Shown: positions 25,964 through 35,114, counted from the first letter of the stretch. The stretch is DNA of 64,000 nt from Gemmatimonadales bacterium (GCA_007692665.1 REBP01000109.1:36135-100134); one strand, 5' to 3'. The notes: a model not told the origin generated them from the letters alone. Made by a program: numbers and translations.

Positions 25964-26542
25964 ATGCCCATGACCACGCCGGCGGAATCCCCCGAGGATC
26001 GCACGGTCCTGATGGACGCCGAGGCGGTCCGCCTCGCGCTGGGCCGAATGGCGCGACGCGCCGTGGAGCTTGCCGGTGGCACCGATGGCCTGATCCTGCT
26101 GGGGATCCGGCGGCGCGGCGTGGAGCTCGCCGAGCGGCTCCGCGCCGCCATCGAGAAGGATGAAGGCCGGCGGGTTCCCTTCGGCATCCTCGACATCACG
26201 CTCTACCGCGACGACCTGCAGGAGATCGGGCTCCGCCCCGTGGTCGGTGAGTCCCAGCTCCCCCTAGAAGGGGTGGACGGACAGACGGTCGTTCTCGTGG
26301 ACGATGTCCTCTTCACCGGGCGAACGGTTCGGGCCGCGCTGAACGAACTCATGGACTGGGGCCGCCCGGCCCGCATCCTCCTCTGCGTCCTGGTGGACCG
26401 GGAGGGGCGGGAACTCCCCATCCAGGCGGATATCGTCGGTCGGACCGTAAGCGTGCTCCCGCGCCAGCGGGTGGAGGTCCTGGTCCCCGAGGAAGACGGG
26501 CGCCTGGCGGTGGAAATTGCCACGCGGGGAGGCACGGCGTGA
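25964..26542 (+). CDS. pyrR: PyrR: bifunctional pyrimidine operon regulator / uracil phosphoribosyltransferase
   Basis: A 192-residue protein. The phosphoribosyltransferase PRPP loop reads [13 protein letters not shown] at about 108-120, and the PyrR-type features [23 protein letters not shown] and ESQLP are present. In many bacteria PyrR binds pyr mRNA in response to UMP and also makes UMP from uracil and PRPP. Here it heads a pyrR-pyrB-pyrC cluster, and its stop overlaps the pyrB start (GTGA), which supports the assignment. The start is ATG 25964; a second in-frame ATG at 25970 is possible. A separate upp gene at 31880 means that the salvage activity of PyrR may be secondary. Confidence 0.93.
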   Translation: MPMTTPAESPEDRTVLMDAEAVRLALGRMARRAVELAGGTDGLILLGIRRRGVELAERLRAAIEKDEGRRVPFGILDITLYRDDLQEIGLRPVVGESQLPLEGVDGQTVVLVDDVLFTGRTVRAALNELMDWGRPARILLCVLVDREGRELPIQADIVGRTVSVLPRQRVEVLVPEEDGRLAVEIATRGGTA

Positions 26543-27603
26543 GTGAACCCACGCCCCCTTCGAGCTCTCCGAGGGAGGGCCCGAACCAGGGCCTGAACGA
26601 CGGCCCGTCCCAGGGTTCGCCCCAGGGTTCGCCCCAGGGTCCCTCCCGGGCGGCTGCATCCCTCGGCAAGGACCTCATCGGCCTGCAGGATCTCTCGGCA
26701 GGGCAGATCCTGTCGATCCTGGACACCGCCGAGCCCTTCAAGGAGATCTCGGAGCGGCGCATCAAGAAGGTCCCGGTGCTGCGGGGGAAGACGATCGTGA
26801 ACCTGTTCATGGAGCCGTCGACCCGAACGCGGATCTCGTTCGAGTTCGCCGAGAAGCGGCTCTCCGCGGACACCGTGAACATCTCTGCCTCGGGGTCGTC
26901 GGTGCAGAAGGGCGAGACGCTGGTGGACACCGCCCGGAACCTGGAAGCCATGCGGATCGACATGGTGGTGATCCGGCACTGGGCGTCCGGGGCCGCACGT
27001 TTTCTCGCCGAACGCATCGCCTCCAACGTCATCAACGCCGGCGACGGCGCCAGCGAGCATCCCACGCAGGGACTTCTGGACCTCCTCACCCTGCGTGACC
27101 ACCTGGGTAATCTCGAGGGGAAGCGAATCTGCGTGGTGGGCGACATCCTGCACTCCCGGGTCGCTCGGTCCAACATCTGGGGACTGTTGAAACTCGGTGC
27201 CGATGTGGGTGTGTGCGCGCCGCGGACGCTCCTTCCGCCGGGCATCGAATCCTTCGGCGTCGAGGTGTTCCGTCGGATCGAGGAAGCCATCGAGTGGGCC
27301 GACGCCCTGAACATCCTCCGCCTCCAGCTGGAGCGAATGCAGGGCGGCTTCGTGCCGTCGCTTCGGGAGTACAACCGGATCTACGGGGTCACCCGGGCCC
27401 GGCTTGAAGCGGCCCCCCGCGACGTGCTGATTCTCCACCCGGGTCCCATGAACCGGGGCGTGGAGATCGACTCGGACGTGGCCGACGGACCCCATTCCCT
27501 GATCCTGGAGCAGGTCACGAATGGTGTGGCTGTGCGAATGGCCGTGCTCTACCTCCTGGCCGGCGGCGTCCCCGAGGGGGCGGAAGCCGCCAAGAAGGGG
27601 TGA
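26539..27603 (+). CDS. pyrB: Aspartate carbamoyltransferase catalytic subunit
   Basis: A 354-residue enzyme that joins carbamoyl phosphate and aspartate in the first committed step of pyrimidine synthesis. Active-site motifs are present: EPSTRTR (about 91-97), [12 protein letters not shown] and [11 protein letters not shown]. The GTG start overlaps the pyrR stop. The first 40 residues are an unusual low-complexity extension (many Pro, Gly, Ser and Gln) containing three copies of a 12-bp repeat; the normal fold begins at [11 protein letters not shown]. No pyrI regulatory subunit gene is nearby, so control is probably at the pyrR level. Confidence 0.95.
   Translation: MSEPTPPSSSPREGPNQGLNDGPSQGSPQGSPQGPSRAAASLGKDLIGLQDLSAGQILSILDTAEPFKEISERRIKKVPVLRGKTIVNLFMEPSTRTRISFEFAEKRLSADTVNISASGSSVQKGETLVDTARNLEAMRIDMVVIRHWASGAARFLAERIASNVINAGDGASEHPTQGLLDLLTLRDHLGNLEGKRICVVGDILHSRVARSNIWGLLKLGADVGVCAPRTLLPPGIESFGVEVFRRIEEAIEWADALNILRLQLERMQGGFVPSLREYNRIYGVTRARLEAAPRDVLILHPGPMNRGVEIDSDVADGPHSLILEQVTNGVAVRMAVLYLLAGGVPEGAEAAKKG
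26611..26646 (+). repeat. In-frame 12-bp tandem repeat in the pyrB N-terminal extension
   Basis: CAGGGTTCGCCC is present twice exactly (26611-26622, 26623-26634) and once diverged (26635-26646). It encodes QGSP units in the extension before the catalytic fold. Confidence 0.8.
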
Positions 27604-27762
27604 TGACGATGGCCTGCGCGGCACGCTCCGGAATGGACAGAAGATCCGACTGAAGTCTCAGGAACCCTCGCCAACAGCTTCCGCGAACAGTCGCGGAGGG
27701 GGCCCCGGCATCACCTGCCGCGCCCTGAACAGGTCCTCCGGGACCGAAACCGGGAACGCCAC

Positions 27763-29139
27763 ATGTCCGATCGTCCAGTTCTGCTTCGCGGTGGCCGCGT
27801 TGTTGATCCCTCGCAGGGGATCGACGCCGTCCATGACCTCCTTCTTCTGGATGGGAAGGTGGCCCGCCTCGCCCCCTCGGGTTCCCTGGACGGGGATCTG
27901 CCGGAGGGAACCGAGGTGGTGGAGTGCGCCGGCCTCGTCGTGACGCCGGGGCTGGTGGACGTCCACGTGCACCTCCGGGAGCCGGGCGGCGAACACAAGG
28001 AGACCATCGCCTCGGGGGCCCGGGCAGCGGCGGCCGGGGGGTTCACGGCCATCTGTGCCATGCCCAACACCGACCCGGTCATCGATTCCCCCGCCACCGT
28101 GGGCTTCGTGGCCGCCGCGGGGCGGGCGGCAGGCGCGGCGCGGGTGTATCCCGTCGGGGCGCTCTCCATGGGCCAGAAGGGCGAACGCCTCACCGAGATC
28201 GGAGAACTGGTGGAGGCTGGCGCGGTGGGGATCACCGACGACGGCCTTCCCGTCATGGACTCCGGGCTCATGCGACGCGCGCTCGAATACACGCTCGCCT
28301 TCGACATTCCTGTGGCCGACCATGCGGAGGACGTGGGACTGTCCCGCGGAGGGGTGATGAACGAGGGCGCCGTGTCTGCACGCCTCGGACTGCGGGGCAA
28401 GCCCAACGCCGCCGAAGATGTCCACGTGGCCCGCGACCTGGTGGTCGCCGAGCTCACCGGGGGTCACATCCACCTCCAGCACGTTTCCACCCGCCACGGC
28501 GTGGAGCTGATCCGTCAGGCGAAGGCCCGGGGGGTCCGTGTCACCGCCGAAGCCACGCCGCACCATCTCCTCCTCACGGACGATGCCGTGAAGGGGTACG
28601 ATACCAACGCCAAGATGAACCCCCCCCTTCGCACGGAAACCGACCGCCTCGCGGTGGTGGAGGGCTTCCTGGATGGGACGCTCGACACCCTTGCCACGGA
28701 CCACGCGCCACATCATTACGACGAGAAGGAACAGGCCTTCGATGACGCGCCCTTCGGCATCGTGGGGCTGGAGACCGTCGTGGGCCTGATTCTGACGCAC
28801 TTCGTGCACGAGCGCGAGGAGGCAGCGGATGAGGCAGGCGCGCGGCACCCCGGCACCATGAACCTCTCGACCTTCGTGGAGCGGGCAAGCGCGGCGCCGG
28901 CCCGCGCGTTTCATCTTCCCGGGGGGACGCTGGCCGAGGGAAGCCCGGCCGACGTGACGATCCTCGACCTCGACCACCGGTGGACCGTGGATCCGAGCCG
29001 GTTCCTCTCCCTGAGCAGGAACACCCCGTTTACCGGGTGGAAGCTGCGGGGTCGGGCCGTGCGGACCATCGTCGGGGGCCGGAGCGTCTTCGTGGCAGAG
29101 ACGGAGGCGAAGGCGGAGGCGGGGGCCGGTCCGAGCTGA
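27763..29139 (+). CDS. pyrC: Dihydroorotase
   Basis: A 458-residue class I dihydroorotase, the third step of pyrimidine synthesis. Metal-binding and catalytic motifs are visible: VDVHVHLREPG (about 66-76), the DHAED segment, HIHLQHVSTR and ATDHAPHH. Length and sequence fit active enzymes, not the shorter inactive PyrC' partners. It begins 160 bases after pyrB, a larger gap than between pyrR and pyrB; no gene or clear promoter is visible in the gap. The hairpin after it is shared with convergent rpsT. Confidence 0.95.
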   Translation: MSDRPVLLRGGRVVDPSQGIDAVHDLLLLDGKVARLAPSGSLDGDLPEGTEVVECAGLVVTPGLVDVHVHLREPGGEHKETIASGARAAAAGGFTAICAMPNTDPVIDSPATVGFVAAAGRAAGAARVYPVGALSMGQKGERLTEIGELVEAGAVGITDDGLPVMDSGLMRRALEYTLAFDIPVADHAEDVGLSRGGVMNEGAVSARLGLRGKPNAAEDVHVARDLVVAELTGGHIHLQHVSTRHGVELIRQAKARGVRVTAEATPHHLLLTDDAVKGYDTNAKMNPPLRTETDRLAVVEGFLDGTLDTLATDHAPHHYDEKEQAFDDAPFGIVGLETVVGLILTHFVHEREEAADEAGARHPGTMNLSTFVERASAAPARAFHLPGGTLAEGSPADVTILDLDHRWTVDPSRFLSLSRNTPFTGWKLRGRAVRTIVGGRSVFVAETEAKAEAGAGPS

Positions 29140-29173
29140 CCTCGTCAGCGCCGGTCGCCGGTGGGTACACGAA

Positions 29174-29230
29174 AACCCGGTCCCTGTGGCAACCCTGATG
29201 GAGACCGGGGCTGCGGGGAGGGACCGGGTT
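29174..29230. terminator. Bidirectional hairpin between pyrC and rpsT
   Basis: A perfect 12-bp inverted repeat (AACCCGGTCCCT at 29174-29185, AGGGACCGGGTT at 29219-29230) encloses a 33-base loop. It lies between two convergent genes and could serve both. There is an A/T-flanked base but no long T-run. Confidence 0.6.
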
Positions 29231-29264
29231 CGTGCGGGATCCTGTGCGGATCCTCGAGCAGGCG

Positions 29265-29528
29265 TCAGGCGGAGGCGCGCATCTCGTTCATGAACGTCTG
29301 CAGCTGCGACTTGGCGCGGGCCACCTTGTTCGGGTGGAAAAGCCGGCGGCGGGCGGCGCGGTCCAGGAGCGCGACCGCCGTCCGGTGGCGCGCCTCGGCG
29401 GTTTCGAGGTCTTCCGCAGTGCGCACCTGCTTGATGGCGGTGCGGATCCGGGAGCGGACGGCGCGGTTGCGGGCCTGGGCGTCGCGGCTGAGCTGCATCC
29501 GCTTCTTGGCACTCTTGATATTGGGCAT
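29265..29528 (-). CDS. rpsT: 30S ribosomal protein S20
   Basis: An 87-residue, Lys/Arg/Ala-rich helical protein with the typical S20 beginning MPNIKSAKKRM and the C-terminal signature HPNKVARAKSQLQTFMNE. It binds 16S rRNA in the small subunit early in assembly. It is monocistronic, as in many bacteria, and convergent with pyrC. Confidence 0.97.
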   Translation of the reverse strand: MPNIKSAKKRMQLSRDAQARNRAVRSRIRTAIKQVRTAEDLETAEARHRTAVALLDRAARRRLFHPNKVARAKSQLQTFMNEMRASA

Positions 29529-29699
29529 TCGACAACATTCCGATGTGCAGGGTTAATGCAGAGTCCGGAAAGATACATGCCTCGGGTCAGCAGTTCAAGC
29601 GGCCGGGGCCGGCGGTGAACCATGGGCGGGCGCTGGAAGGTCCGCATCCGGCCGGCCCGGGGTGGCTTCCCGCCGGTGTGCCGGGTAGCTTCGCATCCA

Positions 29700-30482
29700 A
29701 TGGCAACGAACTCCGCATCTACCTTCGCCCCTGCTGACGACGGCGTCTACGTCATCGAGATCGAGCGCTTTCACGGGCCGCTCGACCTGCTCCTGCACCT
29801 GATCCGGCAGCAGGACATCGACGTGTTCGACATCCCCATTGCCCGGATCACCCGGCAGTTTCTCGAGGCGATCCAGGGGATCGGGCCCGGCGACCTGGAT
29901 CAGGCCGGCGAATTCCTCGAGATGGCCGCGACGCTGATCCGGATCAAGGCCCAGCTCCTCCTCCCCCGGCCGGAGTCGGACGACGACGAGGATCCCCGGG
30001 CCGAACTTGTGCGTCGCCTTCTCGAGTACGAGCAGATCCGTGAGATCTCCCAGCGCCTGGAACGGGCCGAAGCCGATCGGGCTCGGCGAAGGGTGCGCGG
30101 CTACGTCCCGCCCCGGCCACGGGCGGTGGTGGAGGAGACTCCGCTCGAGACGACATGGGACGAGGTCTACGAAGCCGCACTTGGCGTTTCGCTCCCGGAA
30201 TCCAGGGTGAGCGAGCACCGGGTCACCCCCCGCACCGTGTCCATGGATTCCAGGGTCGCACTGATCCTGGACCGCCTGGGCCGGGGCGCGGGGCTCCCGT
30301 TCACGAGCTTCCTCGGGGCCGGCGAGAACCGCATGCACGGAGTCATGACGCTTCTCGCCGGGCTGGAACTCACGCGGCGTCGTGCGATCTTTCTGAGGCA
30401 GACCGCTCCCTTCCACGAGCTCTGGCTCTACCGCCGCGAGGACGATGACCCCGAGGTCCTGGCAGAGGAGGAGCCGGCGTGA
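29700..30482 (+). CDS. scpA: Segregation and condensation protein A
   Basis: A 260-residue kleisin that bridges SMC heads in chromosome condensation. The N-terminal hallmark FHGPLDLLLHLIRQQDIDVFDIPIARIT is present as a continuous block near residues 20-47, followed by the helical region EFLEMAATLIRIKAQLLLPR and a C-terminal winged helix. The start at 29700 is chosen because it gives the usual short lead before the hallmark. It is followed 10 bases later by scpB, its partner. No smc gene lies in the window. Confidence 0.94.
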   Translation: MATNSASTFAPADDGVYVIEIERFHGPLDLLLHLIRQQDIDVFDIPIARITRQFLEAIQGIGPGDLDQAGEFLEMAATLIRIKAQLLLPRPESDDDEDPRAELVRRLLEYEQIREISQRLERAEADRARRRVRGYVPPRPRAVVEETPLETTWDEVYEAALGVSLPESRVSEHRVTPRTVSMDSRVALILDRLGRGAGLPFTSFLGAGENRMHGVMTLLAGLELTRRRAIFLRQTAPFHELWLYRREDDDPEVLAEEEPA

Positions 30483-30492
30483 GGCTTTCAGC

Positions 30493-31104
30493 ATGAGACC
30501 CGAACAGATCGTCGAGGCGATCCTCTTCGCCAGCGATGCGCCGCTCCGGGCCGAGGAGATCGCCCGGGCCGACGAAGCACTGGACGAGGACCAGGTGGAG
30601 GTCGCGATCCAGCAGCTGCGCCAGCTCTATCTGGAATCCGAACGGGCATTCGACCTCGTGGAGGTGGCCGGCGGCCACCAGCTCCTGACCCGCCCGGAGT
30701 TTGCCGGGTACCTGGAGCGCTTCGACACCATCCCCCGGCCTTCCAGGCTTTCCGGGCCTGCGCTGGAGACGCTGGCGATCATTGCCTACCGGCAGCCCAT
30801 CGGGCGCCTCGAGGTCGAGTACGTGAGGGGGGTGGGGGCCTCGGGGGTGATCCGCACGCTCCAGGAACGGGGGCTCGTTGACGTGGTCGGCCGGGGGGAA
30901 GGCATCGGGCGCCCCCTCCTCTACGGGACGACCCAGCGATTCCTCGAGCACTTCGGGTTCGAGTCCATGGAATCGCTACCCCGACCCGACGAACTCCCGG
31001 TGGTCCTTCGCGACCGGTCCATGACCATCCTCCCGGATGAAAGCCCGGAGGATCCGGACCAGGAGGAACTCCCCCTCGACGACCCGACCGGAGAACACCG
31101 ATGA
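30493..31104 (+). CDS. scpB: Segregation and condensation protein B
   Basis: A 203-residue double winged-helix protein that binds ScpA and regulates SMC ATPase activity. Typical motifs are [18 protein letters not shown] at the start, [15 protein letters not shown] and the [15 protein letters not shown] segment. The start at 30493 fits the family N-terminus. The acidic C-terminal tail ([16 protein letters not shown]) is common in this family. Its stop overlaps the start of the pseudouridine synthase gene (ATGA), a conserved scpA-scpB-rluB arrangement. Confidence 0.94.
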   Translation: MRPEQIVEAILFASDAPLRAEEIARADEALDEDQVEVAIQQLRQLYLESERAFDLVEVAGGHQLLTRPEFAGYLERFDTIPRPSRLSGPALETLAIIAYRQPIGRLEVEYVRGVGASGVIRTLQERGLVDVVGRGEGIGRPLLYGTTQRFLEHFGFESMESLPRPDELPVVLRDRSMTILPDESPEDPDQEELPLDDPTGEHR

Positions 31105-31883
31105 CCGAAGAAATGCGTCTCCAGAAGTACCTCTCCCGCGCGGGCGTTGCGTCGCGCCGCGAGGCCGAGCGACTGATCCTCCAGGGTCGGGTGCGCATGA
31201 ATGGCGAGCGCGTCGTGGAGCTGGGGACCAGGGTCGACCCGGCGACAGACCGGGTGGAGGTGGACGGAAAGGCCGTGGGGCTCCAGGCCACGCGCTGGAT
31301 CCTCCTCCACAAGCCCCGGGGCGTGCTCACGACCCGGCGGGATCCGGAGGGGCGGCCCACCGTGTACAGCCTCCTGCCGGAGAATGCCCGGGACCTCCCG
31401 TACCTCGGGCGCCTGGACCGGAACACCGAGGGGCTTCTCGTCTTCACGAACTCGGGCGATGCGCTCCACGCGCTCACGCACCCGTCGTCCCGGGTGCCGC
31501 GCCGCTACCTCGCCCGCGTGGTTGGGGTTCCCGACGCGGGAGCGATCCAGGCCCTCGAGGCGGGGGTGGAGCTGGAAGACGGGATCGCCCGGTTCGAGGA
31601 CGTGGCCGTCGTTCGGAAGCTCTCCGAGGAGAGCGCGCTCCTGAAGCTGACGCTCCGGGAGGGTCGAAAGCGGGAGGTGCGGCGGGCCATGGAGGCGGTG
31701 GGCCACCCGGTTCGGGGCCTCCGGCGCACAGCCTTCGGCCCCCTGCGGCTGGGGGATCTTCCCTCGGGGTCGTGGCGGGACCTGACTCCCCAGGAGATCT
31801 CGGCCCTCCGCCAGGCCGGAGGGATGTCGGCCCGGCCGGCGAACAAGCCGGCGAACAAGCCGGCGAACAGGAAAGGGTCATGA
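31101..31883 (+). CDS. rluB: RluB-type rRNA pseudouridine synthase
   Basis: A 260-residue protein with an N-terminal S4 RNA-binding domain ([20 protein letters not shown], about 4-50) and an RsuA/RluB catalytic domain with the active-site Asp in [11 protein letters not shown] (Asp106). It should convert a uridine of 23S rRNA (U2605 region, by family analogy) to pseudouridine. It is coupled to scpB on one side and upp on the other by four-base overlaps. Three 12-bp repeats encode the [11 protein letters not shown] tail. RsuA-type specificity for 16S rRNA cannot be excluded, but the scpB linkage favours RluB. Confidence 0.9.
   Translation: MTEEMRLQKYLSRAGVASRREAERLILQGRVRMNGERVVELGTRVDPATDRVEVDGKAVGLQATRWILLHKPRGVLTTRRDPEGRPTVYSLLPENARDLPYLGRLDRNTEGLLVFTNSGDALHALTHPSSRVPRRYLARVVGVPDAGAIQALEAGVELEDGIARFEDVAVVRKLSEESALLKLTLREGRKREVRRAMEAVGHPVRGLRRTAFGPLRLGDLPSGSWRDLTPQEISALRQAGGMSARPANKPANKPANRKGS
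31836..31871 (+). repeat. In-frame 12-bp tandem repeat at the end of rluB
   Basis: CCGGCGAACAAG is repeated three times (31836-31847, 31848-31859, 31860-31871 with one change). It encodes PANK units in the C-terminal tail, and its last copy ends about eight bases before the upp start. Confidence 0.85.
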
Positions 31884-32530
31884 CCCGGAACCCCGACGGA
31901 ACCGATGCCCTCACGGTCCTGGATCACCCCCTCGTCCAGCACAAGCTCTCCCATCTCCGGGCCCGCTCCACGACCAAGAAGCAGTTCAGGGAACTCGTGG
32001 ACGAGATCGCCACCCTGATGGCCTACGAGGTCACCCGCGAACTCCCGCTGGAGGAGGTGGAAGTCCAGACGCCGCTGGAGCGGACGACCACGCGGCGGAT
32101 CCGGGGGAAGAAGCTCGTGGTGGTGCCGATTCTCAGGGCGGGTCTCGGCATGGTGGACGGGATCCTGCGCCTCGTGCCGGGCGCGCGGGTGGGGCACGTC
32201 GGGCTCTACCGGGACGAGGAAACCCTGGAGCCGGTGACGTATTATCTTAAGATTCCGGGCGGTGCAGCGAATCGGGACTTCATCGTTGTCGACCCCATGC
32301 TCGCCACCGGGGGTTCGGCTGCGGAAGCGGTCCGGCTCCTCAAGGTTCGGGGTGCAACCTCCATCCGGTTCATGTGCCTGGTGGCGGCGCCGGAGGGGGT
32401 GCATTTCCTCTCCGAGGCGCACCCCGACGTGCCGATCTTCGCGGCTGCACTGGACCGGCAGCTGGATGATCGGGGTTATATCCTCCCCGGGCTGGGCGAC
32501 GCCGGGGACCGACTGTTCGGGACGCGTTGA
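31880..32530 (+). CDS. upp: Uracil phosphoribosyltransferase
   Basis: A 216-residue cytosolic salvage enzyme making UMP from uracil and PRPP. The PRPP motif reads [14 protein letters not shown] (about 135-148), the flexible loop region and [15 protein letters not shown] are typical, and the C-terminal [17 protein letters not shown] segment is diagnostic. The start at 31880 overlaps the rluB stop and is preceded by AGGAAAGGG. Together with pyrRBC at 26-29 kb it gives both synthesis and salvage of pyrimidines. Confidence 0.96.
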   Translation: MTRNPDGTDALTVLDHPLVQHKLSHLRARSTTKKQFRELVDEIATLMAYEVTRELPLEEVEVQTPLERTTTRRIRGKKLVVVPILRAGLGMVDGILRLVPGARVGHVGLYRDEETLEPVTYYLKIPGGAANRDFIVVDPMLATGGSAAEAVRLLKVRGATSIRFMCLVAAPEGVHFLSEAHPDVPIFAAALDRQLDDRGYILPGLGDAGDRLFGTR

Positions 32531-32602
32531 ACATGGGAGGGGCCCGTGGCCCGTCCCGGACAGAACGCAAGTCCAGACCTGTTCTCACGACCAAGGAGTG
32601 CC

Positions 32603-33691
32603 ATGCTTAACCACGACGAACTGGTGGATATCTACCGAGGCAATCGCGACCGCAGGGTCCTGAGCGTCTACCTCGACGGCAAGGCCACCGACTTTGCCGA
32701 ACGGAATGCCTGGCGCCGCCGGCTGGAGCAGGCGCTGGTGGAGGCACGAGGCGCGGTCAACGGCGAACCCGAAGAGGCGTCGGCCTTCGAGAAGGCCCAG
32801 AAGGCGGTGGAGGGTGCCCTCGCCGAGTACTCCAACTTCCTTCCCGATCGCGGATGGGTGGGGTTTGCCACGGCCGACGGGATGATCCATTCCGGGGCGG
32901 TCCGGGTGCCCATGCCGGACCTGATCCGGTGGGAAAACGGCATCCGGGTGGCTCCGTACGTCCGGGCGCTCAAGCAGGAGCGCATGGTGGTCACGGTTCT
33001 CGTGGATTCTCGCCGCGCGAGAATCTTCGAGTACGTGGGCGGTGAACTGACCGAGCCGGAGAACCTGAACGCCGAAACATTCCTCGGCGATCTTACCGAC
33101 ATCAACCAGTCCAAGCGCCCCACGGGCCACTCGGGGATGCGGGGGCAGACCGGCACCGACGCGGCACAGAAATTCCTGGGCGTCGGTTCGGAGCGCATGA
33201 TGAAGAAGCTGGCGGAGCGGGTCGTGGAGCGGGTCGGCACCGACGGCCACCTGGTGGTGGGCGGCACTCCGGAGGCCGTGGCCCAGGCCCGGGACCACCT
33301 CCCCGACGGGCTCGCCACCCGGACCATCGAATGGTCATCGCTTCGGGTGGAGATGCCCGAGGCGGAGGTTCGCGAAGCGGTGGAAGCTGCCGCGTCCAAG
33401 CTCAACCAGGCCCACCAGGAGCGCCACCTTTCGGAGGTCATCGACCTGGCGCGAAGCGGGGGCAAGGGCGCACTTGGTGCCGACCCGGTCCTGAAGGCGC
33501 TCCGCGAGTCTCGCGTGGACACGCTCTTCCTGACCCGCGGATTCATCCGCGCGAACCCGGAATACGCCGATCACATGGTGGGGACCGCCTTCGAGCAGCA
33601 CGCCGAGGTGGAGGAACTCTCGTTCGAGGGCGCCGAACGCCTCGACACCGCCGGCGAGGGCGTGGCCGCCCGCCTGAGATACACGATCTGA
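32603..33691 (+). CDS. eRF1/Vms1-like protein of the bacterial baeRF type
   Basis: A 362-residue cytoplasmic protein with AAGGAG six bases before its ATG. The N-terminal part (VLSVYLDGKAT, LEQALVEARGAV) and the middle RNase-H-like fold (MVVTVLVDSRRARIFEYVGGEL) match the bacterial release-factor-1 relatives known as baeRF families, and it ends with the usual GEGVAARLRYTI-type strand. In eukaryotes Vms1/ANKZF1 relatives release peptides from stalled ribosomes by a GGQ-like loop. Here the equivalent loop region has SGMRGQTGTD (177-186), with RGQ instead of GGQ. A translation-rescue role is plausible but unproven in bacteria. It stands between upp and a terminator, possibly monocistronic. Confidence 0.72.
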   Translation: MLNHDELVDIYRGNRDRRVLSVYLDGKATDFAERNAWRRRLEQALVEARGAVNGEPEEASAFEKAQKAVEGALAEYSNFLPDRGWVGFATADGMIHSGAVRVPMPDLIRWENGIRVAPYVRALKQERMVVTVLVDSRRARIFEYVGGELTEPENLNAETFLGDLTDINQSKRPTGHSGMRGQTGTDAAQKFLGVGSERMMKKLAERVVERVGTDGHLVVGGTPEAVAQARDHLPDGLATRTIEWSSLRVEMPEAEVREAVEAAASKLNQAHQERHLSEVIDLARSGGKGALGADPVLKALRESRVDTLFLTRGFIRANPEYADHMVGTAFEQHAEVEELSFEGAERLDTAGEGVAARLRYTI

Positions 33692-33715
33692 CCCATACCC
33701 TCGAATCTACCGGTC

Positions 33716-33753
33716 CTGACACCGTGGGGGCTCCGCAGTCCCCACGGTGTCAG
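33716..33753 (+). terminator. Strong hairpin after the eRF1-like gene
   Basis: A perfect 14-bp stem (CTGACACCGTGGGG at 33716-33729, complement at 33740-33753) with a 10-base loop lies 25 bases after the stop. The following CCGTGTTTCC gives only a weak T-run. It is the clearest terminator-like structure of the window. Confidence 0.75.
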
Positions 33754-33782
33754 CCGTGTTTCCATACTCCGGAGTCACGCGA

Positions 33783-34892
33783 ATGCGAGTGATGCTCGTG
33801 GCCGGCGCTCGGCCGAACTTCATGAAGGTCGCCCCCATCCTGGCCAACCTGGAATCTCGCGGGATCGAGAGCATCCTGGTCCACACGGGGCAGCACTACG
33901 ACGCGGCGCTCTCCGACGCCTTCTTCCGCGACCTGGAGATCAAGGCGCCGGATCACCACCTGGAGGTGGGCTCGGGATCCCACGCCGTCCAGACGGCCCG
34001 GGTCATGGAGGCCTTCGAGCCGGTACTGCTCGACGAGGCGCCGGACTGGGTCGTCGTCGTGGGGGATGTGAATTCGACGCTGGCGACGGCCCTGGTCGCC
34101 TCGAAGCTGAAGGCGGAGGTGGGCTGCCATGTTGCCCACGTCGAGGCCGGCCTCCGGAGCCGGGACTGGCGCATGCCCGAGGAGGTGAACCGGGTGCTCA
34201 CCGACCAGCTGGCGGACCTCCTGCTCACGCCAAGCCGCGACGCCCGCCAGCACCTGGAGGCGGAGGGCATCGACGCGGCCCGGATTCGCTTTGTCGGAAA
34301 CGTCATGATCGACACGCTGCTCCGGCGGCTTCCGGCGGCCCGGGAACGTGCGACCCCCGCCGCCCACGGCCTCCGCGCCCACGAGTACGCCGTGGCCACC
34401 GTACATCGTCCCTCGAACGTGGACGGTGCCGGGGAGCTGCGCACGATCCTGGAGTCGCTCGGTGCCGTGGCCCGGAGTCTCCCGGTCGTTCTGCCCCTGC
34501 ACCCTCGCACCGCGGGGAGCATCGAACGGCACGGCCTGGGGGGACTCCTGGAGCCCCTCACCATCACCCCGCCGCTGGGCTACCTCGACATGCTGGGCCT
34601 CCTGGACCAGGCCCGGGTGGTGCTCACCGATTCCGGTGGCATCCAGGAGGAGACCACGGCCCTCGGCATCCCCTGTGTGACCCTGCGCGAGCAGACGGAG
34701 CGCCCCATCACGGTGACGGAGGGTACGAACCGCCTCGCGCCCTGGCCGCTTTCCGAGGCCGGTGTACTCGAGGCGTTCTCCGCCGCCATGGCCGACGGCG
34801 CGGAGCGGAGGCCTGCCCCCGACGGATGGGACGGAAAGGCGGCCGTGCGCATCGTGGACGCGCTCCTCGACCCGGGGGCCGGGGCCCGCTGA
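33783..34892 (+). CDS. wecB: UDP-N-acetylglucosamine 2-epimerase, non-hydrolysing
   Basis: A 369-residue enzyme interconverting UDP-GlcNAc and UDP-ManNAc for surface polysaccharides. The start MRVMLVAGARPNFMKVAPI is the family N-terminus; other signatures are HTGQHYDAALSDAFF, HVEAGLRSRDWRMPEEVNR, ATVHRPSNVD, TDSGGIQEE (about 282-290) and LREQTERPIT. Catalytic Asp, Glu and His residues in these motifs are conserved. It stands alone behind the terminator and no other glycan genes are adjacent. A short GCCCG/CGGGC hairpin (34884-34898) overlaps its stop. Confidence 0.95.
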   Translation: MRVMLVAGARPNFMKVAPILANLESRGIESILVHTGQHYDAALSDAFFRDLEIKAPDHHLEVGSGSHAVQTARVMEAFEPVLLDEAPDWVVVVGDVNSTLATALVASKLKAEVGCHVAHVEAGLRSRDWRMPEEVNRVLTDQLADLLLTPSRDARQHLEAEGIDAARIRFVGNVMIDTLLRRLPAARERATPAAHGLRAHEYAVATVHRPSNVDGAGELRTILESLGAVARSLPVVLPLHPRTAGSIERHGLGGLLEPLTITPPLGYLDMLGLLDQARVVLTDSGGIQEETTALGIPCVTLREQTERPITVTEGTNRLAPWPLSEAGVLEAFSAAMADGAERRPAPDGWDGKAAVRIVDALLDPGAGAR

Positions 34893-34901
34893 TCGGGCGG
34901 C

Positions 34902-35114
34902 CTAGTCGTCGCCGTTCCGCCTGCGCCGCAGGGCCATCATGCCCACGGGGATCGCGATCATGCCCGCGAGGGCCGCGCCGGCTCGGGTCGTGAACAGGCC
35001 CTTCGCGCCCTTCGCTGCCACCAGTGCCTTGGTCCCCTTGATGGGGTGGCGGACCATGAAGGTGGCCTTCGGTGCCTTGGCATATCCAACGAGCTTCGCA
35101 ATTCTGCTCAGCAT
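34902..35114 (-). CDS. Small single-pass membrane protein downstream of RimK-type ligase
   Basis: A 70-residue protein with no recognised family. The start at 35114 has GGAGAA at a good distance upstream; longer starts would run back into the neighbouring gene. Residues 1-50 are basic and amphipathic (VGYAKAPKATFMVRHPIKG, AAKGAKGLF), 51-64 form a hydrophobic segment (GAALAGMIAIPVGMMAL) and the tail is RRRRNGDD. It lies 71 bases after the RimK-type ligase on the same strand and so may be cotranscribed. The basic face followed by a short membrane segment looks like a membrane-active or membrane-anchored peptide. It could be a substrate of the neighbouring enzymes; this is inference only. Confidence 0.6.
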   Translation of the reverse strand: MLSRIAKLVGYAKAPKATFMVRHPIKGTKALVAAKGAKGLFTTRAGAALAGMIAIPVGMMALRRRRNGDD

